Of a stretch of DNA of 19,015 nt, positions 1-7,950 are shown one piece after another. The notes below the pieces were generated by a model that worked only from the letters and a program-made list of their open reading frames with translations, did not search any database and was not told the origin of the DNA. Source of the DNA: SSEF01 sp964398485. GTDB lineage: Bacteria > Patescibacteriota > Minisyncoccia > Moranbacterales > UBA1568. Each line of letters opens with the position of its first letter. The stretch's first letter is position 1. The stretch is taken from positions 1-19,015 of the forward strand of contig CAYNMD010000017.1 of NCBI GenBank assembly GCA_964398485.1. The letters are read 5' to 3'. The translations under genes were made by a program, and so were the position numbers.

Positions 1-78
1 TAAAATAATTAATGTTTTTAAAATACATATAAAAGAGGCATAGCTTTTTCCTATTAAAGATCTTTCTTTTATGATGTG

Positions 79-110
79 TTGTTAAAAAAAAGTTAACTAT
101 GATGTATACT
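79..110 (+). promoter_or_regulatory. Possible promoter of the secreted-protein operon
   Basis: A -10-like TATACT lies at 105-110. Upstream, TTGTTA (79-84) leaves an over-long 20-base gap and GTTAAA (81-86) an 18-base gap. The surrounding DNA is very AT-rich. A start near 117 would give a leader of about 20 bases to the ATG at 136, and no Shine-Dalgarno sequence is visible. The -35 element is uncertain. Confidence 0.4.
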
Positions 111-135
111 GAAGATGTTCATGTGTAACTGAAGT

Positions 136-1134
136 ATGAACTTTACTCTGAAAACAAAAATTTTCAATAAGAGCTTGTTTGTTTTTCTTTTTCTTGCGGT
201 GTTTTCTTTTGGTTTTCTTGCTTTAGCAGATGAGCAGGAAGTAATTACTACGTTTCTTGATGATACCGATCAGGATGGACTCTCAACCGAAGAAGAAAAG
301 GCATATGGTACTGATCCATCCAATAATGATACGGATGGAGATAGTTATTCTGATGGAGTAGAAATTGAAAGTGGTTATGATCCACTTAAGCCAGCGCCTG
401 GTGATCGAATTGTCCCTGATATTGCTCCGGCTGAAGGGGCAGTTGCTAATGGCGTTGCAGAAACAGGTGTAGAAACGGTAAACCTTACTGAAATTGCGAC
501 TGAGGAGCTCGCTAATATTGTGAGTGAGAAACAGGATGCTAATCAGGAACTTACAAATGAGGACCTGAATCAAGCGGTGGCTAATGTTTTGGAACAGGCG
601 AATCAAGAAGTAGAACTTCCTGAGGTTGATGTAGATTCTTTGAAAATAAAGGAAGTTTCAAAAAAATTAGATGATGAGGAAAAAGCAGCTCAAGCAAAGG
701 AGGATACTGTAGAATATTTAACGACGGTGAGCTACATTATTTTGAGTAATTCCCCATCGCCTATTCGTTCCGATAAAGAGTTGGTAGGGTTTACTGAAAG
801 AGCTGCTCAAGAGGCTGTTTTGAGTATTGCTACTGGAAACTACAGCATGGTTGATTCTCTCGAAACAAAAAGTCAGGCTGTTTTAAAGGAGATTGAAAGT
901 GTTGAGGTTCCTGAGAATATGGTAGATACTCATCTCAAGGCAGTACAAATTGTAAAGTTTCTTGGTTCAATGAGTGGAAAGCTTAAGTCAGTAAATCTTT
1001 CCAATGATCCTATTGGGCAAATGGCTGAATTAGCAAAGGTACAAGGAGCAATGCTCGAGGTGCAAAATTTTGTGTATGAGTCCCAGCAGAAATTGACAGA
1101 TTTGGGTATAAAAAATATTCCTCTCGATATCTAA
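136..1134 (+). CDS. Secreted protein with thrombospondin type-3-like calcium-binding repeats
   Basis: This is an exported protein of unknown role, probably at the cell surface. Residues 1-31 form a clear signal peptide: a basic start, a Phe/Leu-rich core and an ALA motif before Asp32. Residues 42-54 and 65-76 are two Asp-rich DxDxDG-type motifs (DTDQDG and DTDGD), as in thrombospondin type-3 repeats, which bind calcium. A spacer rich in Pro, Ala and Glu follows, then a largely helical C-terminal half (about 190-332) that I do not recognise by name. Its VPENMVDTHLKAVQIV-type stretch resembles conserved domains of CPR surface proteins; that is from memory and not checked. The next gene starts 7 bases downstream and also encodes an exported protein, so the two are probably one operon. 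No SD is visible. Confidence 0.85.
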   Translation: MNFTLKTKIFNKSLFVFLFLAVFSFGFLALADEQEVITTFLDDTDQDGLSTEEEKAYGTDPSNNDTDGDSYSDGVEIESGYDPLKPAPGDRIVPDIAPAEGAVANGVAETGVETVNLTEIATEELANIVSEKQDANQELTNEDLNQAVANVLEQANQEVELPEVDVDSLKIKEVSKKLDDEEKAAQAKEDTVEYLTTVSYIILSNSPSPIRSDKELVGFTERAAQEAVLSIATGNYSMVDSLETKSQAVLKEIESVEVPENMVDTHLKAVQIVKFLGSMSGKLKSVNLSNDPIGQMAELAKVQGAMLEVQNFVYESQQKLTDLGIKNIPLDI

Positions 1135-1141
1135 AATAAAT

Positions 1142-2245
1142 ATGCAGAGTCTGTTTCTCAAGAAGAATTGGCGTCGTCGTATAGCGGTACTCTTTCTATC
1201 GAGTTTTCTCGTTATGGCTGCTCCTGCTCCTGCTGCTCGAGCTGGTGTTTGGGGAGAAAGTATTTTGGCGAGTTTTATGGAGATAGCTATTACCAAAGTG
1301 CTTCAGTTTATTGAGGACATGCTTAAGGGTGTGGCCAAAAGTCTAGCGGTCCAACTTGCTGTGAGACAAGCTAATAAACTTACTGGTGATGGGCACAAAA
1401 ATGGACCATCTTTTATAACTGACTATAAACGATACATATACAGTATTGCGCTTGATGAGAGTATGGTTTTTGTGAATGATTTTCTTACTGAAACATTGGG
1501 AGCGAAATACTCGGGATTGGTATATGTAGCAGCGAGTGGTAATCTCCAATCACTTGGTCGAAATTACATGAGCTACTTGGCGGCAGAAGCTAATGCTGGA
1601 CTACGGGATACAAACTTTTGTAAGTATAATTTGGATCAGTATACTAACAATCCACTAACCTCACTTCAAAATGGTGATTGGCGAGTTTTCAATGCTCTTG
1701 TAGCTAATCCCTGTAATAATCCTACGGGCTATACTTACGAGGTGAAGCGTGCTTTTCAAGAGGATCTTCAACGGCGATCTGATCTGGCGCGGACGCGGGC
1801 TATTGCTGGACAAGGTTTTACTGGTACAGAAAAAAATGGGGTCATTACTGCTCCAGGATCTATTATTAAAGACATTACTGCCAAGGCTAATACTACAGCC
1901 ATGGATCTCATACCAAACGCTAATGGCTGGGGAGAAATTTTGTCAGCAGCGGCAGGGGCATTTGTGAATACAGTGATGACCAACCTCATTCAACGTGGTT
2001 TTGAGAGCGTCGCTAAGAAGGTTGATCGAGAACTTGGAAAGGTGGATAAAAAAGTACTTGAGGCTAGACGAGAGATTGAAGGATCTCTTGGACCAGGGGC
2101 TTATTTTCTCCGTAATAATATTCAGCAGATTGGTAACACAGCTACCAATAATTTTAAGGTTGGTGGCACCACAGGACAATCAAAAGTAAATTTCCCAACA
2201 ACGCCAGCTAGTCCAGTGTGTGGTGATGGTAGCCCGGCTTGTTAA
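1142..2245 (+). CDS. Exported conserved hypothetical protein, possibly pilus or type IV secretion associated
   Basis: This is a secreted protein of unknown function. It starts with a strongly basic stretch (KKNWRRR, residues 7-13), a hydrophobic core and an Ala-rich cleavage region ending near ARA at 32-34, so it is a standard signal peptide. The mature part has four cysteines (C160, C191, C360, C367) that could pair outside the membrane. An APGSII motif at 237-242 is followed by a predicted amphipathic or hydrophobic helix (about 264-285). This arrangement recalls exported proteins found beside VirB-like secretion or pilus genes in Patescibacteria. That link is inference from memory and no secretion ATPase lies in the window. 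The gene follows the calcium-repeat protein by 7 bases and ends in a strong terminator. Confidence 0.8.
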   Translation: MQSLFLKKNWRRRIAVLFLSSFLVMAAPAPAARAGVWGESILASFMEIAITKVLQFIEDMLKGVAKSLAVQLAVRQANKLTGDGHKNGPSFITDYKRYIYSIALDESMVFVNDFLTETLGAKYSGLVYVAASGNLQSLGRNYMSYLAAEANAGLRDTNFCKYNLDQYTNNPLTSLQNGDWRVFNALVANPCNNPTGYTYEVKRAFQEDLQRRSDLARTRAIAGQGFTGTEKNGVITAPGSIIKDITAKANTTAMDLIPNANGWGEILSAAAGAFVNTVMTNLIQRGFESVAKKVDRELGKVDKKVLEARREIEGSLGPGAYFLRNNIQQIGNTATNNFKVGGTTGQSKVNFPTTPASPVCGDGSPAC

Positions 2246-2262
2246 CGTTTGCGTGAGAATCG

Positions 2263-2293
2263 AAAAACAGCCAAATGATTTGGCTGTTTTTTT
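2263..2293. terminator. Bidirectional intrinsic terminator
   Basis: The arms AACAGCCAAA and TTTGGCTGTT flank a TGA loop. A run of T follows on the plus strand and a run of A precedes, so the hairpin can end both the exported-protein operon (plus) and the tRNA-Val/ftsH transcripts (minus). Confidence 0.85.
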
Positions 2294-2294
2294 G

Positions 2295-2368
2295 TGGACG
2301 ATACTGGATTCGAACCAGTGACCTTCACAATGTCAATGTGACGCTCTAACCAACTGAGCTAATCGTCC
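2295..2368 (-). tRNA. tRNA-Val (anticodon GAC)
   Basis: Read on the minus strand this is a full cloverleaf. It has a 7-bp acceptor stem (GGACGAT with ATCGTCC), a D arm with GCTC/GAGC, an anticodon stem TCACA/TGTGA around loop TTGACAT, and a T arm with the GGTTCGAATCC signature. The anticodon GAC (2334-2332) reads the valine codons GUC and GUU. The discriminator base is A and no CCA is encoded, so CCA must be added by an enzyme. It lies downstream of the ftsH/membrane-protein genes and before a shared terminator, so it may be processed from that transcript. Confidence 0.96.
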
Positions 2369-2410
2369 TTTTCTAAAATCGATGATCAATCTCTTAGGGG
2401 TGGATGCTTT

Positions 2411-3316
2411 CTACGCTAGGGGAGTGGTGCTAGCATTCTTTTTTTTCTCGAGTATTTCTTCAACTCCGGGCGTTTTGACTTTTGGTGCTGCAGCAAGAGC
2501 GTGAAAGAAAAAGAGCCGGAGACTTTCTTCAGTGAGGATACTAATACCAAGGATGCTTCCGATACTGAACCACTCAAAACTTTTTTGTAACCAGTAAACT
2601 TCTACGAAGTCACTAGCGATGATAGCGAGATTTATCGGAAATGTAAAGAAGAGAGAGAGTAGTATAAGAAAGAGGCTGAAGAGGAGCGTTAGGAACGCAT
2701 GTTTCTTAAAAAGATGTAGCGAAAGCTCTAGGGCGACATGTAACTTTGCGTGAGCCAAGAGGGTATAGAGGAGGGCGAATTCCTTAAGAATAAAGAATAG
2801 AGCAGCTATTACCAAAAGAAGAATAAAGCCGAGCTCAGTAATTAATGGAGCAACGCTTTGGTTAAAACGGAGAGCGAGAATAATAGGAAGACTGACGGTG
2901 ACTAACAGGAGAGTGATACCAAGCCAGTACAGTGCATCGTACTTTAGGGTGATAAGAGCAGACCGAAGATATCTTCTTGAAGAAATAGGTTGGGGAATCT
3001 TCTTATCTTTATCAGAGTTTAGAGTTTCTTCGAGACTGAGAAAATAAGGTCCTCGTAAGAGGGAATGTAGAATGCTCAGGAGGATCAATAATCCAAGTAT
3101 TCCGAGAAAATTGGGAAAATTGTGCTCAATTTTACTGAGAAGGATTGACCAGTTCATCGCTTCTTCATTCGTAATGGTGGGAAGATATTTGCTTGCTTTT
3201 GTGGAAAGCGCCGCAATAATACCAAAAGGTACTCCAAACCAAAGAAGACGTCGGTGACGACTAAACAAACCAACCGTCTGCTGCAAGAGGTCAATAAATG
3301 AAACGGTAGCACGCAT
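2411..3316 (-). CDS. Multi-pass membrane protein of unknown function
   Basis: This is an integral membrane protein of 301 residues that I do not recognise. It has about six hydrophobic spans near residues 22-38, 68-87, 129-149, 161-186, 207-234 and 251-272. The loops are short and the C-terminal tail is charged (VEEILEKKK). The first 20 residues and the long helices facing them resemble the broad group of bacterial membrane proteins with a repeated 'glycerophosphodiesterase-like membrane domain' pattern, but there is no catalytic motif. It starts only 4 bases after the ftsH stop, so it is very probably co-transcribed with ftsH. No SD is visible. A role in membrane protein homeostasis would fit the neighbourhood but is a guess. 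Confidence 0.75.
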   Translation of the reverse strand: MRATVSFIDLLQQTVGLFSRHRRLLWFGVPFGIIAALSTKASKYLPTITNEEAMNWSILLSKIEHNFPNFLGILGLLILLSILHSLLRGPYFLSLEETLNSDKDKKIPQPISSRRYLRSALITLKYDALYWLGITLLLVTVSLPIILALRFNQSVAPLITELGFILLLVIAALFFILKEFALLYTLLAHAKLHVALELSLHLFKKHAFLTLLFSLFLILLSLFFTFPINLAIIASDFVEVYWLQKSFEWFSIGSILGISILTEESLRLFFFHALAAAPKVKTPGVEEILEKKKNASTTPLA

Positions 3317-3320
3317 AGAG

Positions 3321-5180
3321 TTACTCTGCTGAAAGGGTTTCGCTTTGAGTCATTGGAGGAAGTGTCTCTCCTCGGACGATTTTATCAAAGTCATCCTTTT
3401 CTAAAGTTTCTCGTTCAAGAAGGGTGTTGGCAATGTTATCGAGGACACTTCTTTTTTCAGTGAGAATTTTGGTAGCTTTTTGGAAGGCTTCATCAATGAG
3501 TCTCGAAACTTCGGCATCAATAGCACGAGCGGTTTCCTCGGAATAATCACGGTTTTCATGCATTTCTCGGCCCAAGAAAACGAGCTCTTCTTTTTTACCA
3601 AAGGTTCGTGCTCCAAGACTACTCATCCCATAGCGAGTGACCATATTGCGAGCCATTTGAGTTGCCCTTTCAAGATCATTGGATGGTCCAGTAGTTAAGT
3701 CACCAAAGATAAGTTTTTCACTGGCGTAGCCACCCAAGAATACAGCGAGTTCATCAAGGAAATGACTCTTCGTATGGAGCATCTTGTCTTCGCTTGGAAC
3801 GGCTAGGGTATAGCCGCCAGCATGACCACGAGAGATGATAGACACTTTTTGAACAGGATCAGCATGAGGGAGGCTAGCACCAACGAGAGCGTGGCCACCC
3901 TCGTGATAAGCAACGACCTTCTTTTCCTCCGGATTAATAGCGCGGCTTTTGCGTTCTGGTCCGAGAATAACTTTTTCAATAGATTCAGCAAGTTCTTGCA
4001 TGCGGATCACTTTTTGATCTCGGCGAGTAGCAAGAATAGCTCCTTCATTAACAAGATTGGCGAGGTCAGCACCAGAAAATCCAGGAGTTCGCTCAGCTAG
4101 ACGACGCAGATTAACGTCATCAGCCAGTGGTTTCCCTTTGACATGAATTTTGAGGATAGCTTCTCGCTCGTTGATATCAGGAAGATCCATGGTAACGCGC
4201 CTGTCAAAACGACCTGGACGGAGGAGGGCTGGATCAAGTACGTCAGGGCGGTTGGTAGAGGCGATAACGATAACACTTTGTTCAGTCTCAAAACCATCCA
4301 TTTCTACGAGAATTTGATTAAGAGTTTGCTCCCGCTCGTCATGTCCACCGCCTAATCCTGCTCCACGATGGCGACCAACAGCGTCAATCTCATCGATAAA
4401 AACAATAGCAGGTGCATTTTTCTTTGCTTGTTTGAAGAGGTCTCGTACACGGGAGGCTCCTACACCAACAAACATCTCAACGAACTCCGAACCACTAATA
4501 TTGAAGAAGGGTACACCAGCTTCACCAGCCACGGCCTTGGCCATCAGAGTTTTTCCGGTTCCTGGAGGGCCTAACAAGAGTACGCCTTTTGGAATTTTAG
4601 CTCCCATAGCAAGGAATTTCTTGGGTTGGCGGAGGAATTCAACTACCTCAGTGAGTTCCCGTTTGGTTTCTTCAGCCCCGGCGACATCTTTGAAGGTGAT
4701 ACGTTTCTTCTTATCCTTTGGGTCGAGCATACGGGCACGACTCGAACCAAATGAGAGTGCCTGGGCATTTCCTCGTTGTGCCTGACGCATCATAAACCAG
4801 ATAAAACCAGATATAAGGAGGAAGGGGAGTAAGAAGGGGAGAATAGCTGCAGCCCAGAAGCCAAATCCAGACTCTTTCTTAACAGTCACCTCTACCTGCT
4901 TCAGTTTTTCTTTATCGACAGCATAATTACTGAGAGTTTCTGTAAGTGAACTCTCAGATTCCTTGCTAGCCTTAGCCTTGCTACCATCATTTTTTTCAAT
5001 ACTTAGCCCATTTCCCTCGACAGTAATCGATTTGACGGTGCCATTATTGATTTCGGTGACCAAATCAGAAAGACCAATATCAGTAGGTTTTTTTTCCGGA
5101 GAAGAGTAGAGAATCATGATTCCGGAAAGTGCTAGAAACAGGAACACTACAAAACCGATATTTTTCATGAATTTATCCAT
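3321..5180 (-). CDS. ftsH: ATP-dependent zinc metalloprotease FtsH
   Basis: FtsH is a membrane-anchored AAA+ protease that unfolds and degrades damaged membrane proteins and some regulators. The whole architecture is visible in 619 residues. There is a first membrane span (about 8-26), an extracytoplasmic domain (27-105) and a second span (about 108-131). The AAA+ domain has Walker A GPPGTGKT (204-211), Walker B IVFIDE (259-264) and arginine fingers in the RPGRFDRR stretch (R323, R326). The zinc protease site is HEGGH (426-430), and the distal Asp ligand is probably D502. Length is normal for the family. A promoter lies just upstream at the tilS stop codon. The start ATG follows CTTCTCCT and has no SD. 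A membrane protein gene follows 4 bases downstream. Confidence 0.98.
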   Translation of the reverse strand: MDKFMKNIGFVVFLFLALSGIMILYSSPEKKPTDIGLSDLVTEINNGTVKSITVEGNGLSIEKNDGSKAKASKESESSLTETLSNYAVDKEKLKQVEVTVKKESGFGFWAAAILPFLLPFLLISGFIWFMMRQAQRGNAQALSFGSSRARMLDPKDKKKRITFKDVAGAEETKRELTEVVEFLRQPKKFLAMGAKIPKGVLLLGPPGTGKTLMAKAVAGEAGVPFFNISGSEFVEMFVGVGASRVRDLFKQAKKNAPAIVFIDEIDAVGRHRGAGLGGGHDEREQTLNQILVEMDGFETEQSVIVIASTNRPDVLDPALLRPGRFDRRVTMDLPDINEREAILKIHVKGKPLADDVNLRRLAERTPGFSGADLANLVNEGAILATRRDQKVIRMQELAESIEKVILGPERKSRAINPEEKKVVAYHEGGHALVGASLPHADPVQKVSIISRGHAGGYTLAVPSEDKMLHTKSHFLDELAVFLGGYASEKLIFGDLTTGPSNDLERATQMARNMVTRYGMSSLGARTFGKKEELVFLGREMHENRDYSEETARAIDAEVSRLIDEAFQKATKILTEKRSVLDNIANTLLERETLEKDDFDKIVRGETLPPMTQSETLSAE

Positions 5181-5237
5181 AGGAGAAGTACGAAATGTAG
5201 TAAATTTTGAAAATTATTTATGAACGAGTCATGCCCA

Positions 5238-5266
5238 AGAGTAGCATGAAAAAGTCTGTTTTTCAA
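5238..5266 (-). promoter_or_regulatory. ftsH promoter
   Basis: On the minus strand TTGAAA (5266-5261), a 17-base spacer and TACTCT (5243-5238) form a sigma-70-type promoter. TG one base before the -10 makes it an extended -10. The -35 overlaps the tilS stop codon. The start would lie near 5231, giving a leader of about 50 bases for ftsH. Confidence 0.65.
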
Positions 5267-6030
5267 CTGTTTGTATCCAGGGAAATTGGCTGGCTTTTTT
5301 CACCTAAAACAATAGCCGTTTTTGCCAAGGTATCCACAATACGAGGATTGAATGTTTCCAAGAGGGGAATAAGCTCATGACGGACTCTATTTCGCGTAAA
5401 TTGAGGGGAAAAGTTACTTTTATCAATCCGGAAAGGAATGCCCTCGGCCTCCAGGAATGCTTCGATGTCTGCTCTGGTAAAAGCGATGAGTGGCCTGGCG
5501 AGTGATGGTGACTGGCGCTGAAAAGGAGAGAGTCCAAGGGTACCGGCTCCACGGATGAGATTGAGAAGCAGTGTTTCAGCGAGATCATTTTTGGTATGTC
5601 CAGTGACTACTACATCAAAACCAAGCCTCTTACGGAGTTTCTCAAACCAAGCGTAACGAACAGCGCGTAGAGTAGCTTCGATATTCTTTTTTGGCTTGGT
5701 CCGAGGGTGTAGCGTAGAGTAAGGGAGGGCATTTTTTTTGCAAAAATCTTGAACGAGTTTCTCATCCCTATCAGAGTCATGCCCACGCAGTCCGTAGTTC
5801 ACATGAGCTACGTGGAGAGAGAGGGTATGTTTGGATTGAAGTTGCCTGAGTACAGCGAGTAAAGTCATGCTGTCTGGACCTCCAGAAACAGCTACCAAAA
5901 CCTTTGATCCTCGTGGGAGGAGATTGTTTTTGGCAAGATAATGCTGAAAACGTCGAATGAAAATAAGCCCCTGGTGAGTGGTAGCTAATTTAGGATGAGA
6001 GGTGCTTCTCGATGATGTTTTTGACTTCAT
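5263..6030 (-). CDS. tilS: tRNA(Ile)-lysidine synthase TilS
   Basis: TilS uses ATP and lysine to convert C34 of the CAU anticodon of a minor tRNA-Ile into lysidine, so the tRNA reads AUA and takes isoleucine. The PP-loop SGGPDS sits at residues 49-54, followed by the N-type PPase fold with HVNYGLRG, VVTGHTKNDLAET and a FTRNRVRHELIP stretch typical of TilS. At 255 residues it is a short form that lacks the C-terminal domains of the E. coli enzyme, as in some other bacteria. I chose the ATG at 6030 because GAGGGAG lies 6 bases upstream and the protein then begins close to the PP-loop domain. A longer frame back to 6141 would overlap gmk by 152 bases. With the chosen start the overlap with gmk is 41 bases. 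The stop is TGA. Confidence 0.93.
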   Translation of the reverse strand: MKSKTSSRSTSHPKLATTHQGLIFIRRFQHYLAKNNLLPRGSKVLVAVSGGPDSMTLLAVLRQLQSKHTLSLHVAHVNYGLRGHDSDRDEKLVQDFCKKNALPYSTLHPRTKPKKNIEATLRAVRYAWFEKLRKRLGFDVVVTGHTKNDLAETLLLNLIRGAGTLGLSPFQRQSPSLARPLIAFTRADIEAFLEAEGIPFRIDKSNFSPQFTRNRVRHELIPLLETFNPRIVDTLAKTAIVLGEKSQPISLDTNS

Positions 6031-6553
6031 CAACAGCTCCCTCGAGTTTCCCTTCCTTGTTTTCGATCTGGTAGTCATAAATATCAAGATGTTGTAACCA
6101 TTCGCGAGTATACTGCATGCGTTCCTCAAAATATTGTTCATTTTTGTCTCGATCGCGGGCTCTGAGCCGTTTCTCGAGTATTTCGATAGGGGCAGCGATG
6201 TAGAGAGCGGGAATTTCGGGAAAGAGGTTTTTTATAGTAACTACACCTTTCCAGTCTACACGGATGATAGCGATATTCCCGTGACTCGTAACGCGGTCAA
6301 GTTCTTGTTTTGTTATTCCATAATGCCCCCCATTCTCATTGATAGAGTGTTCTACAAATTCTCCAGCAGCTATTTTTTGTTGGAATACCTCTGGGGTCAC
6401 AAAATAATAAGGGTTACCTTCTTTTTCTGAAGGACGCATGTTTCTAGTAGTGGTAGTGATCACTCGTTCAATAGGGAGCAGTTTGGCCAGCTTCTCAATA
6501 ATAGAATCTTTTCCCGACCCAGCTGCCCCAGAAATAATAAAAACATTCCTCAT
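5990..6553 (-). CDS. gmk: Guanylate kinase
   Basis: Guanylate kinase phosphorylates GMP to GDP with ATP, a step in purine nucleotide supply. The P-loop is GAAGSGKD (residues 9-16). The GMP-binding segment has TTTRNMRPSEKEGNPYYF (about 34-51) and a GEFVEHS...GGHYGI stretch, both classic for the family. ARDRDK near 132-137 is the arginine-rich lid. The length of 187 residues is usual. One oddity is Asp16 at the position where Walker A normally has Ser or Thr; Ser17 follows directly. A strong hairpin ends 12 bases upstream of the ATG and there is no SD, so expression may depend on read-through from rpsA or on an unusual start. The 3' end overlaps tilS. Confidence 0.93.
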   Translation of the reverse strand: MRNVFIISGAAGSGKDSIIEKLAKLLPIERVITTTTRNMRPSEKEGNPYYFVTPEVFQQKIAAGEFVEHSINENGGHYGITKQELDRVTSHGNIAIIRVDWKGVVTIKNLFPEIPALYIAAPIEILEKRLRARDRDKNEQYFEERMQYTREWLQHLDIYDYQIENKEGKLEGAVDEVKNIIEKHLSS

Positions 6554-6565
6554 AGTATTTTTAGT

Positions 6566-6592
6566 AAAACGCCCTCGCAGGGAGGGCGTTTT
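6566..6592 (-). terminator. Intrinsic terminator or attenuator between rpsA and gmk
   Basis: This is a perfect 11-bp hairpin: AAAACGCCCTC pairs with GAGGGCGTTTT around a 5-base loop. On the minus strand it lies 6 bases after the rpsA stop codon and its 3' arm ends in TTTT, followed by ACTAAAAATACT and the gmk ATG. It can end rpsA transcripts or limit read-through into gmk. Confidence 0.75.
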
Positions 6593-6598
6593 GACGCG

Positions 6599-7723
6599 TT
6601 ACTTTTTGACAGGGATGAGCCCGAGTCGATGACTCCTTGGTTCGATAGAGAGGATTTTCCACTGATAGCTCTTACCAACTTCGAAGATTTCCTCCATCTT
6701 TCTGGATGGGTAAATCTCTGAGAATTCAGAGACATGGGCGAGACCATGAATATCTTTGTCGAGATAAACAAAGGCACCAAAATGATTCATCTTGTCCACT
6801 AAGCCAGAAACGGCATCTCCTACCTTATAACGTTCCCCAACTTTTTCCCAGGGGTCTTCTTTGAGGGCTTTCATAGAGAGGGAAATACGAGCCTCATCAA
6901 TACCGATAATTTTAGCCTCAACAGTATCGCCAGTCTTCACAATTTCGCGAGGATCATCGATAAGCTGCCAGGCTAATTCAGAAATATGAACCAATCCCTC
7001 GAGTTGTTTACCCTTGTTTTCTTCACCATGTAGAGCAAATTTCACGAAAGCACCGAAATCGAATACTCCAGAAATTTCACCCTTGATAACATCACCTACA
7101 TGGAGCAAATTAACAAGAGCCTTCTCTTTTTCGCTTTGAGCAGCCTTTTCTGAAACGATAAGTTTATCATTTTCTCGATCAGCATCGAGAATACGAACCT
7201 GAAGGGTTTCGCCAACGAGTTTTTTGAGGAGCTCAAGGATTTTATTCTTATCGCCATCCTCCACTCGTGGATAATGCTCGCTTGAAAGCTGTGAGACAGG
7301 AAGAAAACCAGAGATCCCGTTGACTTCGATGAGGAGTCCTCCTTTGTTGGCATCCAAAACTTTTGTGGGAACAGCCTCTTTGCTATCGAGTTTTGCCTCG
7401 ATATCCTCCCAGCTTTTATCATGGGAGGCGGCTCGGATAGAAAGTTCGATCATTCCATCCTCATTCTCAAAGCTTACGAGAGTCGCTTGAACTTCGTCGC
7501 CAACTTTGAGCTTACTGCCGCTACCGAGGCCGTCTCGCATTTCTTTGCCGAGGACGACTCCAGTACCGAGGGCCCCAAGATCAACGAGGGCCGAGCTTGA
7601 GCCAACATAGATAACGGTACCAGGAATAACATCACCAATCTCTGGGAGACTAGCCAGGTGATCCTCGTAGAGTTTTTCGAGGGGGGTAAGATTACTTTTG
7701 AGCTTTACTTCAGGGGTAGACAT
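6599..7723 (-). CDS. rpsA: 30S ribosomal protein S1
   Basis: S1 binds mRNA on the small ribosomal subunit and helps start translation, especially where the SD is weak, which suits this genome. Four S1 (OB-fold) domains can be seen at about residues 29-99, 115-195, 208-286 and 300-370. The third and fourth are the most canonical (FDFGAFVKF...GLVHISEL and MNHFGAFVYL...GLAHVSEF). The first two are more divergent, as in other bacterial S1 proteins, where they bind the ribosome. At 374 residues it is shorter than the six-domain E. coli protein, like four-domain forms in Gram-positive and CPR bacteria. The leader of about 150 bases holds a terminator-like hairpin, and no SD precedes the ATG. The lack of an SD also occurs in E. 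coli rpsA, where S1 regulates its own synthesis. Confidence 0.95.
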   Translation of the reverse strand: MSTPEVKLKSNLTPLEKLYEDHLASLPEIGDVIPGTVIYVGSSSALVDLGALGTGVVLGKEMRDGLGSGSKLKVGDEVQATLVSFENEDGMIELSIRAASHDKSWEDIEAKLDSKEAVPTKVLDANKGGLLIEVNGISGFLPVSQLSSEHYPRVEDGDKNKILELLKKLVGETLQVRILDADRENDKLIVSEKAAQSEKEKALVNLLHVGDVIKGEISGVFDFGAFVKFALHGEENKGKQLEGLVHISELAWQLIDDPREIVKTGDTVEAKIIGIDEARISLSMKALKEDPWEKVGERYKVGDAVSGLVDKMNHFGAFVYLDKDIHGLAHVSEFSEIYPSRKMEEIFEVGKSYQWKILSIEPRSHRLGLIPVKK

Positions 7724-7762
7724 AGGAAAACAATAGTTGAAGGAGAGGTAACTTCGGGTGAT

Positions 7763-7793
7763 AAAAAATTAAAACCCCTCAAGATTTAGGGGT
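7763..7793 (-). terminator. Terminator-like hairpin in the rpsA leader
   Basis: On the minus strand ACCCCT pairs with AGGGGT around an 8-base loop, followed by TTTTAATTTTTT. It lies between the rpsA promoter and the ATG, so it would act as an attenuator rather than an end-of-gene terminator. A second hairpin (CAAAGG/CCTTTG, 7808-7824) lies upstream in the same leader. Confidence 0.6.
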
Positions 7794-7882
7794 GCTCAAC
7801 GTCAATTCAAAGGAGAAACCTTTGTAAATCGAGATTAAAGCATCCCGTATGCAGTTGTCTTACTTTAGTTAAAAGTAGAACC

Positions 7883-7911
7883 AGCATAACAGAAGTGACG
7901 ATTTTTGGCAA
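7883..7911 (-). promoter_or_regulatory. rpsA promoter
   Basis: On the minus strand TTGCCA (7911-7906), a 17-base spacer and TATGCT (7888-7883) form a good sigma-70-type promoter with an extended -10 (TGT before TATGCT). The start would be near 7876, giving a leader of about 150 bases before rpsA. Confidence 0.75.
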
Positions 7912-7950
7912 GAAAAAGCCTAAATTAGTGCTTGATGGGACGAGCTTTTC

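Noticed and set aside
6031..6141. N-terminal extension of TilS to 6141
   Set aside because: It lies wholly in gmk in another frame, has no family match, and a good SD precedes the internal ATG at 6030.
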